Source of the DNA: Parietichytrium sp. I65-24A
Lineage: Eukaryota; Sar; Bigyra; Thraustochytrida; Thraustochytriidae
Reading direction: 5' to 3'
Length of the DNA: 64,000 nt
Assembly (NCBI GenBank): GCA_012862575.1
Contig: BLSF01000015.1
Location: 1-64,000 of the forward strand
Program-made: the position numbers and the translations under genes
Shown: positions 11,106-20,951 of the stretch, piece by piece
Layout of the letters: every line of letters begins with the position of its first letter
Position numbering within the stretch: the stretch's first letter is position 1
Notes under the pieces: model-generated
The model's input: the letters and a program-made list of their open reading frames with translations, nothing else
What the model was told of the DNA's origin: nothing
Databases searched by the model: none

Positions 11106-11543
11106 ATGGGCGAGAGACAGGCAGACGTTCTCCTCAAGGACCTCCATATTGGTGTGCAGAACAAGCATGCTGGCCAGGTCGCTGGAGTGCTCAGCAAGAT
11201 GAACATGGAGGAGGCCGACGAAGTGGTGTTGGTGCTTCAGGAAATGTTCAAGGAGATTGTGAACAACAAGGATCAGGAGCAGGAGCACTTTTTGCACAAG
11301 GTGCTTGCACAGAAACCTTTCAACGCAGAGCAGCTCGCTAAAGCTGTGTATGCATGCCTCCGCAAGGACCCAGTGGATGGCACCTATGAGCTCGCAAACC
11401 AGTTGATTGCATCATCTGGCGTCCCATCCGACCAGCTCATCACCCACTTGAAGGGGCTCGTGAATGGCAAGTATGACTGCCCAGAGGAGGTCTTCAAGCG
11501 CTTCTGGAGTGACAACTTCCCTCAAACCGAGATCCCTGTCTAA
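11106..11543 (+). CDS. Unrecognised small soluble protein, paralogue of 7872-8372
   Basis: 145 aa, ATG at 11106 in the context agatagacaaaATGGGC. Helical, acidic and soluble; no signal peptide or membrane span. Codon choice is strongly biased (AAG, GAG, CTC, ATC), more so than neighbours, which suggests high expression. Core motifs shared with the paralogue: AGQV..VL, EEADE, FLHKVLAQKPF, QLAKAVYACLRKDP, ELANQLIASSGVP and a terminal W. The gene ends 182 bp before the stop of the convergent BTB-Tubby gene. The family is not known to me. A role in translation or protein scaffolding would be speculation. Confidence 0.85.
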   Translation: MGERQADVLLKDLHIGVQNKHAGQVAGVLSKMNMEEADEVVLVLQEMFKEIVNNKDQEQEHFLHKVLAQKPFNAEQLAKAVYACLRKDPVDGTYELANQLIASSGVPSDQLITHLKGLVNGKYDCPEEVFKRFWSDNFPQTEIPV

Positions 11544-11725
11544 ATACTGATATTGCCATATAAATATTTTTCCTCTTTACTGACACATACTTTACATTTT
11601 TTTTTTACGGAGCCGGCTTCAAGTATCGTCAAGTTCTGCACAAGCTTATCATACACAAGATTTTGGGGTGCTTACCTATCAGATCACTTGGGAACCCACA
11701 TAGCATCTCAACTCTCTTCTCTGTC

Positions 11726-13216
11726 TCAAGTCACCATGAGCTTATCTGCAAATGTCGAGAGCGCGATGCTGAAAGCTTGCATGGCACTTAATGGTGGGCG
11801 AAAGTCCAAGCTAAATCTGTGCTTTGACACTTTTCCGAAAAGCATGAGCCATTCCCCAAGTCTTTCATCGTTGCTCTCCATGATTTTGAAGTTCTTCTTG
11901 CTCGCAAGCTTGACGCGGCCGTGAAAGTCCATTGTCCAAGAGCCTATCTTTTGATCCCAGTCTGGCTTTCGTGTTCGAAGCACTAATAGTCCGTTCAATT
12001 GAGATGTCTGAAATCGGTCTACTAATCCTGGACCCGGGGCAAGGCGATCCCTCAAATCCGGTACCACTACTGTCATAGCGTTTGGTATCCGGGCCATGAC
12101 GTTCTGGTCGTAAAGTATTGCACCGTGCTCACCTTGGACTAGTTCGGGAAATATTGCAGACACCGGCGAACCTGGGAGGATGCCATGATCATAAACCAGA
12201 AATGTAAGCCCCGTGAAGCTGCTCTCGAGCAGTCCAATGTGGTCAAGAGAATCTTTTTGAAACGTGCTCGGGTACGAGTTGGAGAATGTAAACTCACTGG
12301 AGCCCTCCATGTGGCATGCAGCGACGATCGGCTTCCCGGTGGAGTTGCACCGAAGTACAAAGTGTGTTTCTCCTTCGCTCCGAGCATTCCGAATTCTGTC
12401 TATGTAGCATTCTATGATGTCTGCGAAACCGTGAGGCTTTCCCACAATTTTCTTGTCTGCGAGTGCACTTGCGCAGGTGTCGCCCTTTGGTATGTCTCCA
12501 AGTAGCTCTTTTCGATCACCGCTCGAAAAGTAGCGCCGCTTTTCGGCCAAGTCCAATTTGAGCACATCATAGAATTGGGCAATGGCTAGTTTCCTGTTCT
12601 GACAAAGGATATGAGAAGTGTCCTTTCCCAAGCATATCGAAATTTTGCGTAGCTCTAAGTCCCTAATGTATGGATGCAAGTTACCAGAAAAGCACAGCCA
12701 GCGAAAGAGCCGCCGCTTCAGGTCTGTGCGATGGAAACGCTCTGCTTGGTTGAAACTTCTGAGGAATAGTGACGGCTTCATACTCGCAATTAATATCCTC
12801 TCCGAAAGGTGCACCAGAAATTCCACCTCAATCATACAGGCGCTTGCATGCACTTCCAGAACATTTCCCACGTTCACAAGATCAAATTTTCGCTGATACT
12901 CCTCTGGTGACACAAAGTAGCAAAATGCAATCCAGAATCCGTTGAGCATTTTGATGGAAGGAAAGTCAAGCACCGCGTCACCGGCATCGTTCCAAGCACC
13001 GCGCAGAAGCCTCCTGAAATAGTCGCTCTCGACAAGCTTCTCCAATGCAATCTCTACCTTGAGCTCCTTCGACAAGGTGGCAAGCGGCCTGGCCATTTTA
13101 TTCCCCAACTCCGCACTTGCGGCGCTCTCTGTGGCGCTGTGTTCGCGTTGCACCGCATTTTCTTCCGCGCTTTTCTCGCTCCGGTATCGGAACACCACCA
13201 GCCTGCGCGCACCCAT
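11726..13216 (-). CDS. BTB-like plus C-terminal Tubby domain protein
   Basis: 496 aa from the ATG at 13216 (MGARRLVVF). Residues ~50-145 read as a BTB/POZ-like fold (LVESDYFRRLLRG, then a hydrophobic helix pattern) followed by a BACK-like helical stretch to ~235. Residues ~285-496 are a Tubby C-terminal domain. It opens with VLRCNSTGKPIV and GLTFLVYDHG. FHGRVKLASKKNF corresponds to Tubby signature 1, and AFSIALSTFADKL matches the start of signature 2. The protein stops right after this point, without the usual Ala-Cys-Glu ending. Tubby domains bind phosphoinositides at membranes; BTB domains dimerise and recruit CUL3. Membrane-linked ubiquitin targeting would follow, but is inference. Tubby call is firm; BTB call is moderate. 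Confidence 0.85.
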   Translation of the reverse strand: MGARRLVVFRYRSEKSAEENAVQREHSATESAASAELGNKMARPLATLSKELKVEIALEKLVESDYFRRLLRGAWNDAGDAVLDFPSIKMLNGFWIAFCYFVSPEEYQRKFDLVNVGNVLEVHASACMIEVEFLVHLSERILIASMKPSLFLRSFNQAERFHRTDLKRRLFRWLCFSGNLHPYIRDLELRKISICLGKDTSHILCQNRKLAIAQFYDVLKLDLAEKRRYFSSGDRKELLGDIPKGDTCASALADKKIVGKPHGFADIIECYIDRIRNARSEGETHFVLRCNSTGKPIVAACHMEGSSEFTFSNSYPSTFQKDSLDHIGLLESSFTGLTFLVYDHGILPGSPVSAIFPELVQGEHGAILYDQNVMARIPNAMTVVVPDLRDRLAPGPGLVDRFQTSQLNGLLVLRTRKPDWDQKIGSWTMDFHGRVKLASKKNFKIMESNDERLGEWLMLFGKVSKHRFSLDFRPPLSAMQAFSIALSTFADKLMVT

Positions 13217-14462
13217 CAAGCAATCCAACACTGCTCTCCACGAGCTTTGCTCTCTCAGCCAATGTCTCCAATCTGGTCAACGCAACCCCTTTCTTTCACA
13301 CGAAAACACGCAACCTAAACCCCCTTCAAGCTGCGCGGACAGTCCAGATCCCTTGAGTACTCACTGTCCGTCCGTCCGTCCGTCTCTCCAAAACGCTCTC
13401 CAACCTTTGCCAACTTTAGGCGGAACACTAATCAATGCCGACCACTGCGAGCACCGCCGCGTACGCTCCGCGCCGTATGTATCGTATGTATCGTAGCTTG
13501 CTGGCCTACCCAGTACTACGGTATATAATATGTTGTGTTGTGTTGTGTGTGAAGTGTGTGACGACATTGTTCACATAGTTCACATTGGAAAACGTTTGAA
13601 CGAAGGAGAGACTGAACAGATTCTCACATCCTTGGTGCACTGGCGGTGAGTGCGCTCGGTACTGACGGTGAGTAGTACTCGTTCCGTGCGCAAGTCACAC
13701 AATCTCTCCGAGTCTCTTTACAGTCAGCGTTGTCCTAAACTCGTTTACTTTCATCAACAATCAATCTCTCAATCAAAATCTCTCGATTGTTTCACCGTCT
13801 CTTCGAGAAATCTACTTTCTGGTTTCGTCACCATATCTTTGCCTCCACGGAATCCACACCAAATCTCTCTGCCCCGTTCTCCTTCCGAAGTTACTCTATT
13901 GAGTAGTGAGTTCCCTAAAGAACCGCCCAACGAAAGTGTCCGCGAGTACTCTTTTTCTTCTCGCGAGGACCGTTGCAAGGCCGTTGCAAGGCGTTACGGA
14001 AGCGAAAGGTGTCCCAACCCAACGGCCCCAGCTCTCTGGCCACTCTTAGCCGGTGGAACAAAACTCGCAAGACAAGAGGGAGACAAGGACTCAGTAACTA
14101 ACCGCCAGTCTCCATTCCGCGAACTGCGAAATACTGCAAAGAGTTTCATGAAAGACTGTCTCTGCGAGGCCGCGTGACAAGGGATCCTGGGAGATTCATT
14201 CGCAGAGAGAAAGGGCTGGCTTGTCGGACCTATCATTCGTCCTCGGTGGTGCGACGAATAGTCAGGGTGGAGGACGCTCAACTGCAGTTGATGTATGTTT
14301 CGATTCGATTCAATTCGATTCACATTTGATTGCACGCTGAACTGGAGCGAAATCGCGGGTGTTTACGGTTAGGAAGATACTGGAACGGAGAGGCAAGAAC
14401 GGGAATCTTTGAATCGGTTTGCACTCTCCATCTCGCAAAAGCAGGGAGTGGAGCGGGCCAAG
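13217..14462. other. Intergenic region, divergent promoters
   Basis: Separates the BTB-Tubby gene (minus) from APC2 (plus). Contains tccg repeats (13370-13384), a TGTTG/TGTG microsatellite (~13530-13555) and quasi-palindromic GTACTGACGGTGAGTAGTAC at 13659-13678. No supported gene. Confidence 0.5.
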
Positions 14463-17048
14463 ATGATGGAAGATGCGTTTGGGTTTGGGCCGCAGCACGT
14501 GGGTGGCGAGCAAGCAGCGAAGCTCTGGTCTGCGGCGACGCAAGAGCTCGACGAAGCACTTGCGAATCTCGGCTCTTCTGGCGGGAGGAAGGGAAGTTTT
14601 GGCGCGGCGGTGGGAGATGCGGTCCGGGCAGGCTTGGAAGAGTTGCTGCTTGCCTGGCTTTTTAACGAGATGCAGGAGCAGTATGTCCGCCCTGCTGCGG
14701 AGGAATTTGCTGGTGCGCTAAAGGAGAAGAAGCTTTCACAAGCTCTGCTAGCTGCAGAAGGATCGTTTGGTCCGTTGTTTGAGCTTTGCAGCGAACTGGA
14801 CGAAATCTATGCGAAATGCTGGGAAAGCAGTAGCACCCGCTCGCCGGAGGAGCATCCAGCTTCAGGCGAAAAGAACATTTTCACTAGAAGGCTGCGGACT
14901 GCTTTTGACAACGAGCTGTTGCTTGGGGATGCTGCTCTTCTTCGGCAGTTTAGACTTATTGTTCGCAGCTACCTTGAGCGACAGTTTCGCGAAAAGCACA
15001 AGTCTCAAAAGGGCAAACTAAAAAGGACTCGTTCGTTGAGTGGAGTTGCCAAGAGCCATCTCGCGAGCGGGGCAAAGTCCGATGCATTGATGGACGACGA
15101 TGGCGAGCATGAAGTGGACGTAGCTGCGGTTAAATCAGACGACGAGGAGGACGTCGACGACGAAGAAGAAGAAGAAGAGGAAGGCGAGAGCGAAAGCGAG
15201 AGCGAAAGTGATGAAGAGCAAGAGCTATTCTCCTTTGCAGAATTCTCGAGGTGCGTCGCGATGTTGGATTGGTTCCCGTTCTTCGAGGAACCACTAAGTG
15301 ATATCTTGTGTCAGGAAACTGAAAGGTACCTCAACCGAGTATGCACAGGCAAATTCGAAATTCACCTGCTCGACAGAATCTCTGGATGGCTAGATGCCGT
15401 TGCGCTGGACTTTTTGCAGCACATTTTGGCTGTTTGTATCCAAGAAAACAAAGAACAGCGCGCCAGAATGGTTCAAAAGGAAAAGTTCGAGCAATGGAAA
15501 GCTCGGCTGCAATTTCACGTGTTTGAGTCCCTCTGCACATTGCGTATGACGGAGCTATTCGATATAATAACAGAGTTCCCCGACAGCGCCCCAGCCCTCT
15601 TGGATCTTAAAGAGTCGCTTGCGAGGACGCATCAATATCGCGAGCTGGTCTCTAGCCTTCGCTTTGCTTTTGCTTCACGGCTGCTACATCCTGGGGCCAA
15701 CACAGCACAGATATTGGATGTCTACATCTCTACGATTAAGGCCTTACGACTTTTGGACCCAAGTGGGGTGCTTTTGGAGGCGATTAGTGAGCCGATCAAG
15801 ATATACCTTTGCAAACGCGAAGACACCATTCGTTGCATCGTCACAAGCTTGACTGACGATTCCAACTCAGAACTCTTCGAGGAATTCGGCCGTTCCGGGG
15901 ATGCCAAACCGATTTCGCAAGATTATGATGAAAGTGATGACGAAGGTGAGATGGATGATGCCGCCGAATCCGCACAGGCCAACGAGTGGACTCCAGATCC
16001 AATCGAAGCCGACCCAAGGAAGACGTCCCGGAGCCGCAAATCGAATGATATTTTGAGTATCCTAGTCCACATTTACGGATCCAAGGAGCTCTTCGTGAAC
16101 GAGTACAGGCTTATGCTTGCGAACAAGCTCTTGTCAAGCCTGGACTTTGACACCGACAGAGAGGTTCGTAATTTGGAGCTCCTAAAACTCCGCTTTGGGG
16201 AAAATTCAATGTTGGGCTGTGAAATCATGATCAAAGACATGGAGGATTCCAAACGCATAAATGCAAACATCAAAAACAAACTGCAAAACAGCCTTGCGAC
16301 GCGGCAGCAGGAAGACTCTGGCAAAGGTGCGACGTTGGATGCACTGGAGGTCACCATCGTCTCCAAGCAGTTCTGGCCCACCTTGCATGGAGATGAAATC
16401 ACCCTGCATCCACTTGTACAGGAGCGGATGAAGGCGATAGGGCACGAATACTCTGTCTTGAAGAATCCGCGCCAACTTGTGTGGAAGTCCAACCTTGGAA
16501 CTGTACAGTTGGAGCTTGAGTTCGACGATGGCCAAAGTAAAACTTTCACTGTCCCCCCGCTGCTTGCTTCCCTCATCATGCACTTCGGGGAACAAGATGA
16601 TTGGGCCCTTTCGGACCTTGCCACGACGGCAGGGCTCTCCCAAGAGGAGCTGAAGAAGCGAATGACCTACTGGGTCAATCAGGGCGTGGTGAGGGTCAAA
16701 AAGGACGGTCGCGGAGAAACAATTTATCACGCTGTAGAGAGCTTGGCCGACGAGCACGAGCTTGGAGGTGCGCACGACGACGAGGCAACGGAAAAAGCTG
16801 TCTCCGCGGACGCCCAGCTTGCTGAAGAGATGAAAGTGTATGAGGTCTTTGTGAGAGGGATGCTCAACAATTACGAAGCTCTCCCTCTGGATCGGATACA
16901 TAATATGTTGAAGATGTTTGTTTCGACTGGGGAACACAAGTATGACAAGAATGTGCAACAGCTCCAGTCGTTTTTGGACAAATTAGTCAAAGATGATGTG
17001 CTAGATGTGTCCGGGGGAAACTATTTCCTGAAGAAGGCAAAAGAGTGA
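14463..17048 (+). CDS. APC2: Anaphase-promoting complex subunit 2 (cullin-like)
   Basis: Catalytic-core scaffold of the APC/C E3 ligase; with the RING subunit APC11 it ubiquitinates cyclins and securin at mitotic exit. 861 aa from the ATG at 14463 (MMEDAFGF). Residues ~530-740 form the cullin homology region, with the APC2-typical LVHIYGSKELF...EYRLMLANKLL, RNLELLKLRFGE and DMEDSKRIN blocks. Residues ~785-858 are the APC2 winged-helix domain (YEVFVRGMLNNYEALPLDRIHNML). A long acidic/serine insert (about residues 215-258, runs of Asp, Glu and Ser-Glu) interrupts the N-terminal helical region and is unusual. Length is close to the human protein. It is convergent with the RGS gene, with 247 bp between stops. 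Confidence 0.96.
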   Translation: MMEDAFGFGPQHVGGEQAAKLWSAATQELDEALANLGSSGGRKGSFGAAVGDAVRAGLEELLLAWLFNEMQEQYVRPAAEEFAGALKEKKLSQALLAAEGSFGPLFELCSELDEIYAKCWESSSTRSPEEHPASGEKNIFTRRLRTAFDNELLLGDAALLRQFRLIVRSYLERQFREKHKSQKGKLKRTRSLSGVAKSHLASGAKSDALMDDDGEHEVDVAAVKSDDEEDVDDEEEEEEEGESESESESDEEQELFSFAEFSRCVAMLDWFPFFEEPLSDILCQETERYLNRVCTGKFEIHLLDRISGWLDAVALDFLQHILAVCIQENKEQRARMVQKEKFEQWKARLQFHVFESLCTLRMTELFDIITEFPDSAPALLDLKESLARTHQYRELVSSLRFAFASRLLHPGANTAQILDVYISTIKALRLLDPSGVLLEAISEPIKIYLCKREDTIRCIVTSLTDDSNSELFEEFGRSGDAKPISQDYDESDDEGEMDDAAESAQANEWTPDPIEADPRKTSRSRKSNDILSILVHIYGSKELFVNEYRLMLANKLLSSLDFDTDREVRNLELLKLRFGENSMLGCEIMIKDMEDSKRINANIKNKLQNSLATRQQEDSGKGATLDALEVTIVSKQFWPTLHGDEITLHPLVQERMKAIGHEYSVLKNPRQLVWKSNLGTVQLELEFDDGQSKTFTVPPLLASLIMHFGEQDDWALSDLATTAGLSQEELKKRMTYWVNQGVVRVKKDGRGETIYHAVESLADEHELGGAHDDEATEKAVSADAQLAEEMKVYEVFVRGMLNNYEALPLDRIHNMLKMFVSTGEHKYDKNVQQLQSFLDKLVKDDVLDVSGGNYFLKKAKE

Positions 17049-17295
17049 ATGTGAGAGCTGTATTACTTTCCCTGAACTTTTTCATCACTTGTAACCTGGC
17101 GCATGAATCGATTTCGTTTGAAAGAACCTCTCACAGTACCGGTACAGAAGAAAGAAGAGGGAAGCATAAGCGGGTTAGACAGTGACTTAGAACCCTTTTC
17201 ACCTCTAATCATCAAGATGACAATACAAGTTTTTGTTTTCTCAATTCCAGACACTTTTTAAGGTTCATGAAGAAGCCTGTGTTTGGCACAGCAGG

Positions 17296-19443
17296 CTAGG
17301 CTCGAGTTTCTTCAGAGAAAGCCCACTCCAACAAAGACGGATGGCTCTGACTTAGCTTGCGAATGTCCACAAAGACTGGCCAAAACTTTCTAAGCAACAC
17401 ATTCGCACATTCGTTTCGCATATTGGACAGGCTCGAGCACACCTCCGACCAAGCCTCCGTCACATCTTCTTTCCCGTTGGTCTCGAGGAAGTTACTTATC
17501 GCAGCACAAGCGTTTGCGACACATGTGTCGGACACAAACTGGGTCAAATACCGTTTGTGCGAGATGAGGCGATCGCCAAAGTGTCGAAGACTTCCCTTCG
17601 CCGTCTCAGAGAATGGGGACATTCGTTCAAGGCCTGGTGTTTCAATTGTCATGTTGAGTAGAACATCCGCATGCTGGTTCCGAAAGCAATGAGCCCGAAC
17701 ATAATGCGCAAAGATTACGGCGAGGCCATTATGGCGAAGGGCACCTTCCAGGCCAAGGACTATGTGCTTCTTGCGATTCTGGTCCCCGTCAATATAACAA
17801 CGAGTCCATGCCCATGATCGAACCTCCTTCATCTCCGCTGTTGTTCGGGAGGCGTACTTCCATTCACGTGGGGCGGCATTTATTTTTGAGCAGCTGCGGA
17901 TCTCTTCGTCGGACAGCCCAGGCGCGAGGCAAATCTTGACCGGCGCCTTTCGAAGTTTACCCTTCAATCCTCGAAAAACAAGTGACCCAGACGACGGCTT
18001 GACCCCGAATCCGTCAGAGCCACTACGCGGAGTATCACGGCTGTTGTTGCCCTGCATCGCGCTAGACCTCCATTGGGTGGTGCTGGACTTGGTCTCCGGT
18101 GTATCATGGCTCAATTTAGCAAGTGTGCTCTTGGGCAGGAATGGCTTTCCCAACTGCTTGACGGCAACAAGAAGTGTATCACTAGATATCCCACTGAACA
18201 GGCTCAGGCATTTAAGGTAAGACGCGGTTCTCATGAACTGTGTATAGTATGTGTCCCTGAGCTCAAAATATATCTCGCGCTGAATGGTTTCGACGGCCCC
18301 AAAGAGAGGACATCCAGGTCTCCAGAACGATGAGGCACTCTCACTATTGAAGCCGGTTTCTAGGTCTGTTTTCAGCTCCTCGAGGCTCGAATAGGTTCCA
18401 AGGGCCGCCTTCAACAAGGCCGATCCACCAATGGACTTTTGCAAGGCTCTGTAGACCGACTCCCACTTTTGTCGCAACCTCTTGCGACCTGACTCACACA
18501 ATAAACCCCTCAAAGACATCCAAAGAGCCACCAAATCGTTTGGAGTTGCATATGCGAGCTTTGTGGAGAAGACCGTGTTGTCGTGCTTCAAGCTGGACAG
18601 GTAGCTGAGGAATGCTCCTCTCGTCTCCTCGCTTCGAAGGATCTCGCTCAGATTGCAATGAGGCACGATTGCAATGCAGTGTTCGTTGCTGTACTTGGCA
18701 TAGGCCTTTGTTTTGAGAAAACCGAGCAGAAGACTTCTCTCAAGCTCAACCATAATCTTTGCCTGTAGAGGCTGGAAAATCATACTCCCGGTGTCAATGT
18801 GGTCCGGTGTGCACCAGAGCGCCTTGTCCATGCTGCTGATCAAACTTTTTCCCACTGGGACGTGGAGTGCAGACCCTTCTTGAAAAAATATTGACGCGAT
18901 CGATCGCGCTTTTCTCCTCTTCTCCATGATGACCGTCATCTCCTCGGCCTGTGCGCTCCGTGAGTCGAGAACCTCTTCGGAGCGGAATCTTTCCAATACA
19001 AGCCAACAGTACACAGCTGCAGCGGTCCACCCGTGAGCCAGGAACTGTTCGAATTCAACCAATTGCTTCGAGTCTGAGAGCAGCTGAGCAAAATCTCTGA
19101 ACCGGTTTTTTATTGTTTGCGATGAGGAGCATGCAGGGTCCTCCGCCAATTTACTTGCTGCAATGAGACGGTTGGTACTATTTTCGGCCGTCCAGAGGAT
19201 AGCATCTAGTGTAACCTGGACAGGCGACTGCTCTTCTTCGCAACGAGTCAAATTGCCAAACACTGCGCACCTTTCCTTCATACTGGGCTCCAGCTCGCCA
19301 CCGTCCTCCTCCGATGAGAAACCCGAGCTCGATCGGCTCCCCGTGGACGCAATACTTGACTTCGCGGGCTTCCATCCAGCGCCCTGTCCGATTGGAGTCG
19401 CCTCACTCCTGTCGCTCAACGGCGTACAGTCTGCGAGCATCAT
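17296..19443 (-). CDS. Protein with tandem RGS-like domains
   Basis: 715 aa from the ATG at 19443 (MMLADCT). RGS domains accelerate GTP hydrolysis by heterotrimeric G-alpha subunits. Residues ~119-252 show an RGS pattern: FEQFLAHGW...AVYCWLVLERFR, SIASIFFQEGS, then IFQPLQAKIMVELE ending FLKTKAYAKY. Residues ~266-412 repeat the pattern: FLSYLSSLKH...DLVALWMSLRGLL, then LFGAVETIQREIYFEL...YYTQFMRTASYL. A third, weaker candidate begins near residue 585 (LAVIFAHYVRAHCF). A basic/serine linker separates the second and third parts. No membrane span or DEP domain is seen. An upstream exon is possible because the frame stays open for 23 codons before the ATG. Confidence 0.75.
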   Translation of the reverse strand: MMLADCTPLSDRSEATPIGQGAGWKPAKSSIASTGSRSSSGFSSEEDGGELEPSMKERCAVFGNLTRCEEEQSPVQVTLDAILWTAENSTNRLIAASKLAEDPACSSSQTIKNRFRDFAQLLSDSKQLVEFEQFLAHGWTAAAVYCWLVLERFRSEEVLDSRSAQAEEMTVIMEKRRKARSIASIFFQEGSALHVPVGKSLISSMDKALWCTPDHIDTGSMIFQPLQAKIMVELERSLLLGFLKTKAYAKYSNEHCIAIVPHCNLSEILRSEETRGAFLSYLSSLKHDNTVFSTKLAYATPNDLVALWMSLRGLLCESGRKRLRQKWESVYRALQKSIGGSALLKAALGTYSSLEELKTDLETGFNSESASSFWRPGCPLFGAVETIQREIYFELRDTYYTQFMRTASYLKCLSLFSGISSDTLLVAVKQLGKPFLPKSTLAKLSHDTPETKSSTTQWRSSAMQGNNSRDTPRSGSDGFGVKPSSGSLVFRGLKGKLRKAPVKICLAPGLSDEEIRSCSKINAAPREWKYASRTTAEMKEVRSWAWTRCYIDGDQNRKKHIVLGLEGALRHNGLAVIFAHYVRAHCFRNQHADVLLNMTIETPGLERMSPFSETAKGSLRHFGDRLISHKRYLTQFVSDTCVANACAAISNFLETNGKEDVTEAWSEVCSSLSNMRNECANVLLRKFWPVFVDIRKLSQSHPSLLEWAFSEETRA

Positions 19444-20951
19444 GATTCGGGGCGGCTTGCTCAACCGCTCTTCGCCTTTGCGCTTTGACCCTGGTCTTGT
19501 CTCACTTGCCACCGAAGGCTGCTCAAGAAGAAGGCAACGTGCTCAGCTTCTTGACAAGCTCTTCGCAGACCCCGGTCTTGCTGCCTGACATGTATATACG
19601 CGCTTTGGTATACTGCGCTCCTCGGGAGCACGATATCGGCAAAGGCCTGGAAACTTCCGCTGTGGCGTGAACAAAAGAGTCAGCAGAGTCTAAATTGCAG
19701 AATTCGGCACCAACACAGCAAGCACTATCAGCAGCTCATAAGATTCCCGAGGATTGGAAGGCCTCTCAAAAAAGAGGCAGAGTCCTGCGGGAGAGCTCTG
19801 AGAGCTCCGCTTCGAAGCTTATGGCAAATGTCGCGTATGAATAGTTGCAAGGAAGACAACCAATACTACTTAATGTTGTTGGGCTCTGCCCTGATTTCTC
19901 TGACACAAAAGTGAGCAAATGAGTGAGGCTCGAGTCAACTTGGACTCGGCCTTGCCCTCAACCAGACGAGACTCAACTGTCGACCTGTCGACCGACCGCC
20001 GTTGTGCCTGAGTGGTCATTGCCCAGGACACTCTAACTGGCTCATGACCAACTTGGCCGCTGTAGCTTCTACTTCTGCCGCCGCCGCTTCAGATACGGTA
20101 ACGGACAAAGGTGCCAGTGGCTACTCTAGGCCTGGGTAGCATGCATGCGTTCGAGGTGTTCGAGGCGTTTAAAGGTGCTGAGAGAGACTAAACCGAACAG
20201 ACGGGCATGTGTGTCTGTGAGTGAGTGAGTGAGTGAGTAAGAGATAGAGAGTTTGGGAGTGGTTTGCCAGCGATGTACTTTCTTCGATGAAAGAATGTGA
20301 ATATCAGTTAAAGTCGCAAATTGATCCGTTCGTCTCTCTCTCCGCCGGCTGCCGCCGCCGATGCAATAATATCATGATGAGTTCAATAGTACTCTACTAC
20401 CGCATTCCCTAATAAACGAGGAGAGGTTTCCACGCTCACTAGGACTGGGAAATGCTATAACAAGTGCTACTGATCTGATTAGCGAATGGTTAGGAATTCT
20501 ATACATCCCAAAATAGGAGTTTATGCGTTTGCAAAGTTGGCAGATGTTGGCAGGGAAAGTTTCGATGCGTGTGAATTGCCTTGGTTGCCACTCTTGGAGG
20601 GCTTTGTAAATGCGGTAAAAGCATGCTCATCAATCAGCGTCTCTTGTTATATTTAATTTTAATTTAAAATGAAGGGAGAGTGAAAGCAGTATTTTCTTTT
20701 GCCTCGTCTGTCAAGAGGGACGCAACAAACGATCTTGACCGATACAATTCAAAGCCACTGCGGCAGCGCTTTTGTCTTTGACTCGACTCCGCGGGAACAC
20801 TTTGCCCAAAGGTGAAAAGGTGAGAAGGCTAGCCCTCAGGCGACTAGCACTGCCTCTTCCACTCAGTGGCCCGGGCAAGTTAAGTTGCGGCACTCAAGCC
20901 CGTCGAACGCGGTCAGCGAAGGACACTCGAAGCTTCCCATCCGCGGCTCGA
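19444..20951. other. Intergenic region, divergent promoters
   Basis: 1.5 kb without a supported gene. Contains a (GTGA)n run at 20219-20237 and a repeated 'agagctc' patch at ~19790-19810. Confidence 0.5.

Noticed and set aside
13650-14177. 175-codon + strand frame before APC2
   Set aside because: Starts inside promoter-like repeats, no conserved motif, opened by a non-convincing start.
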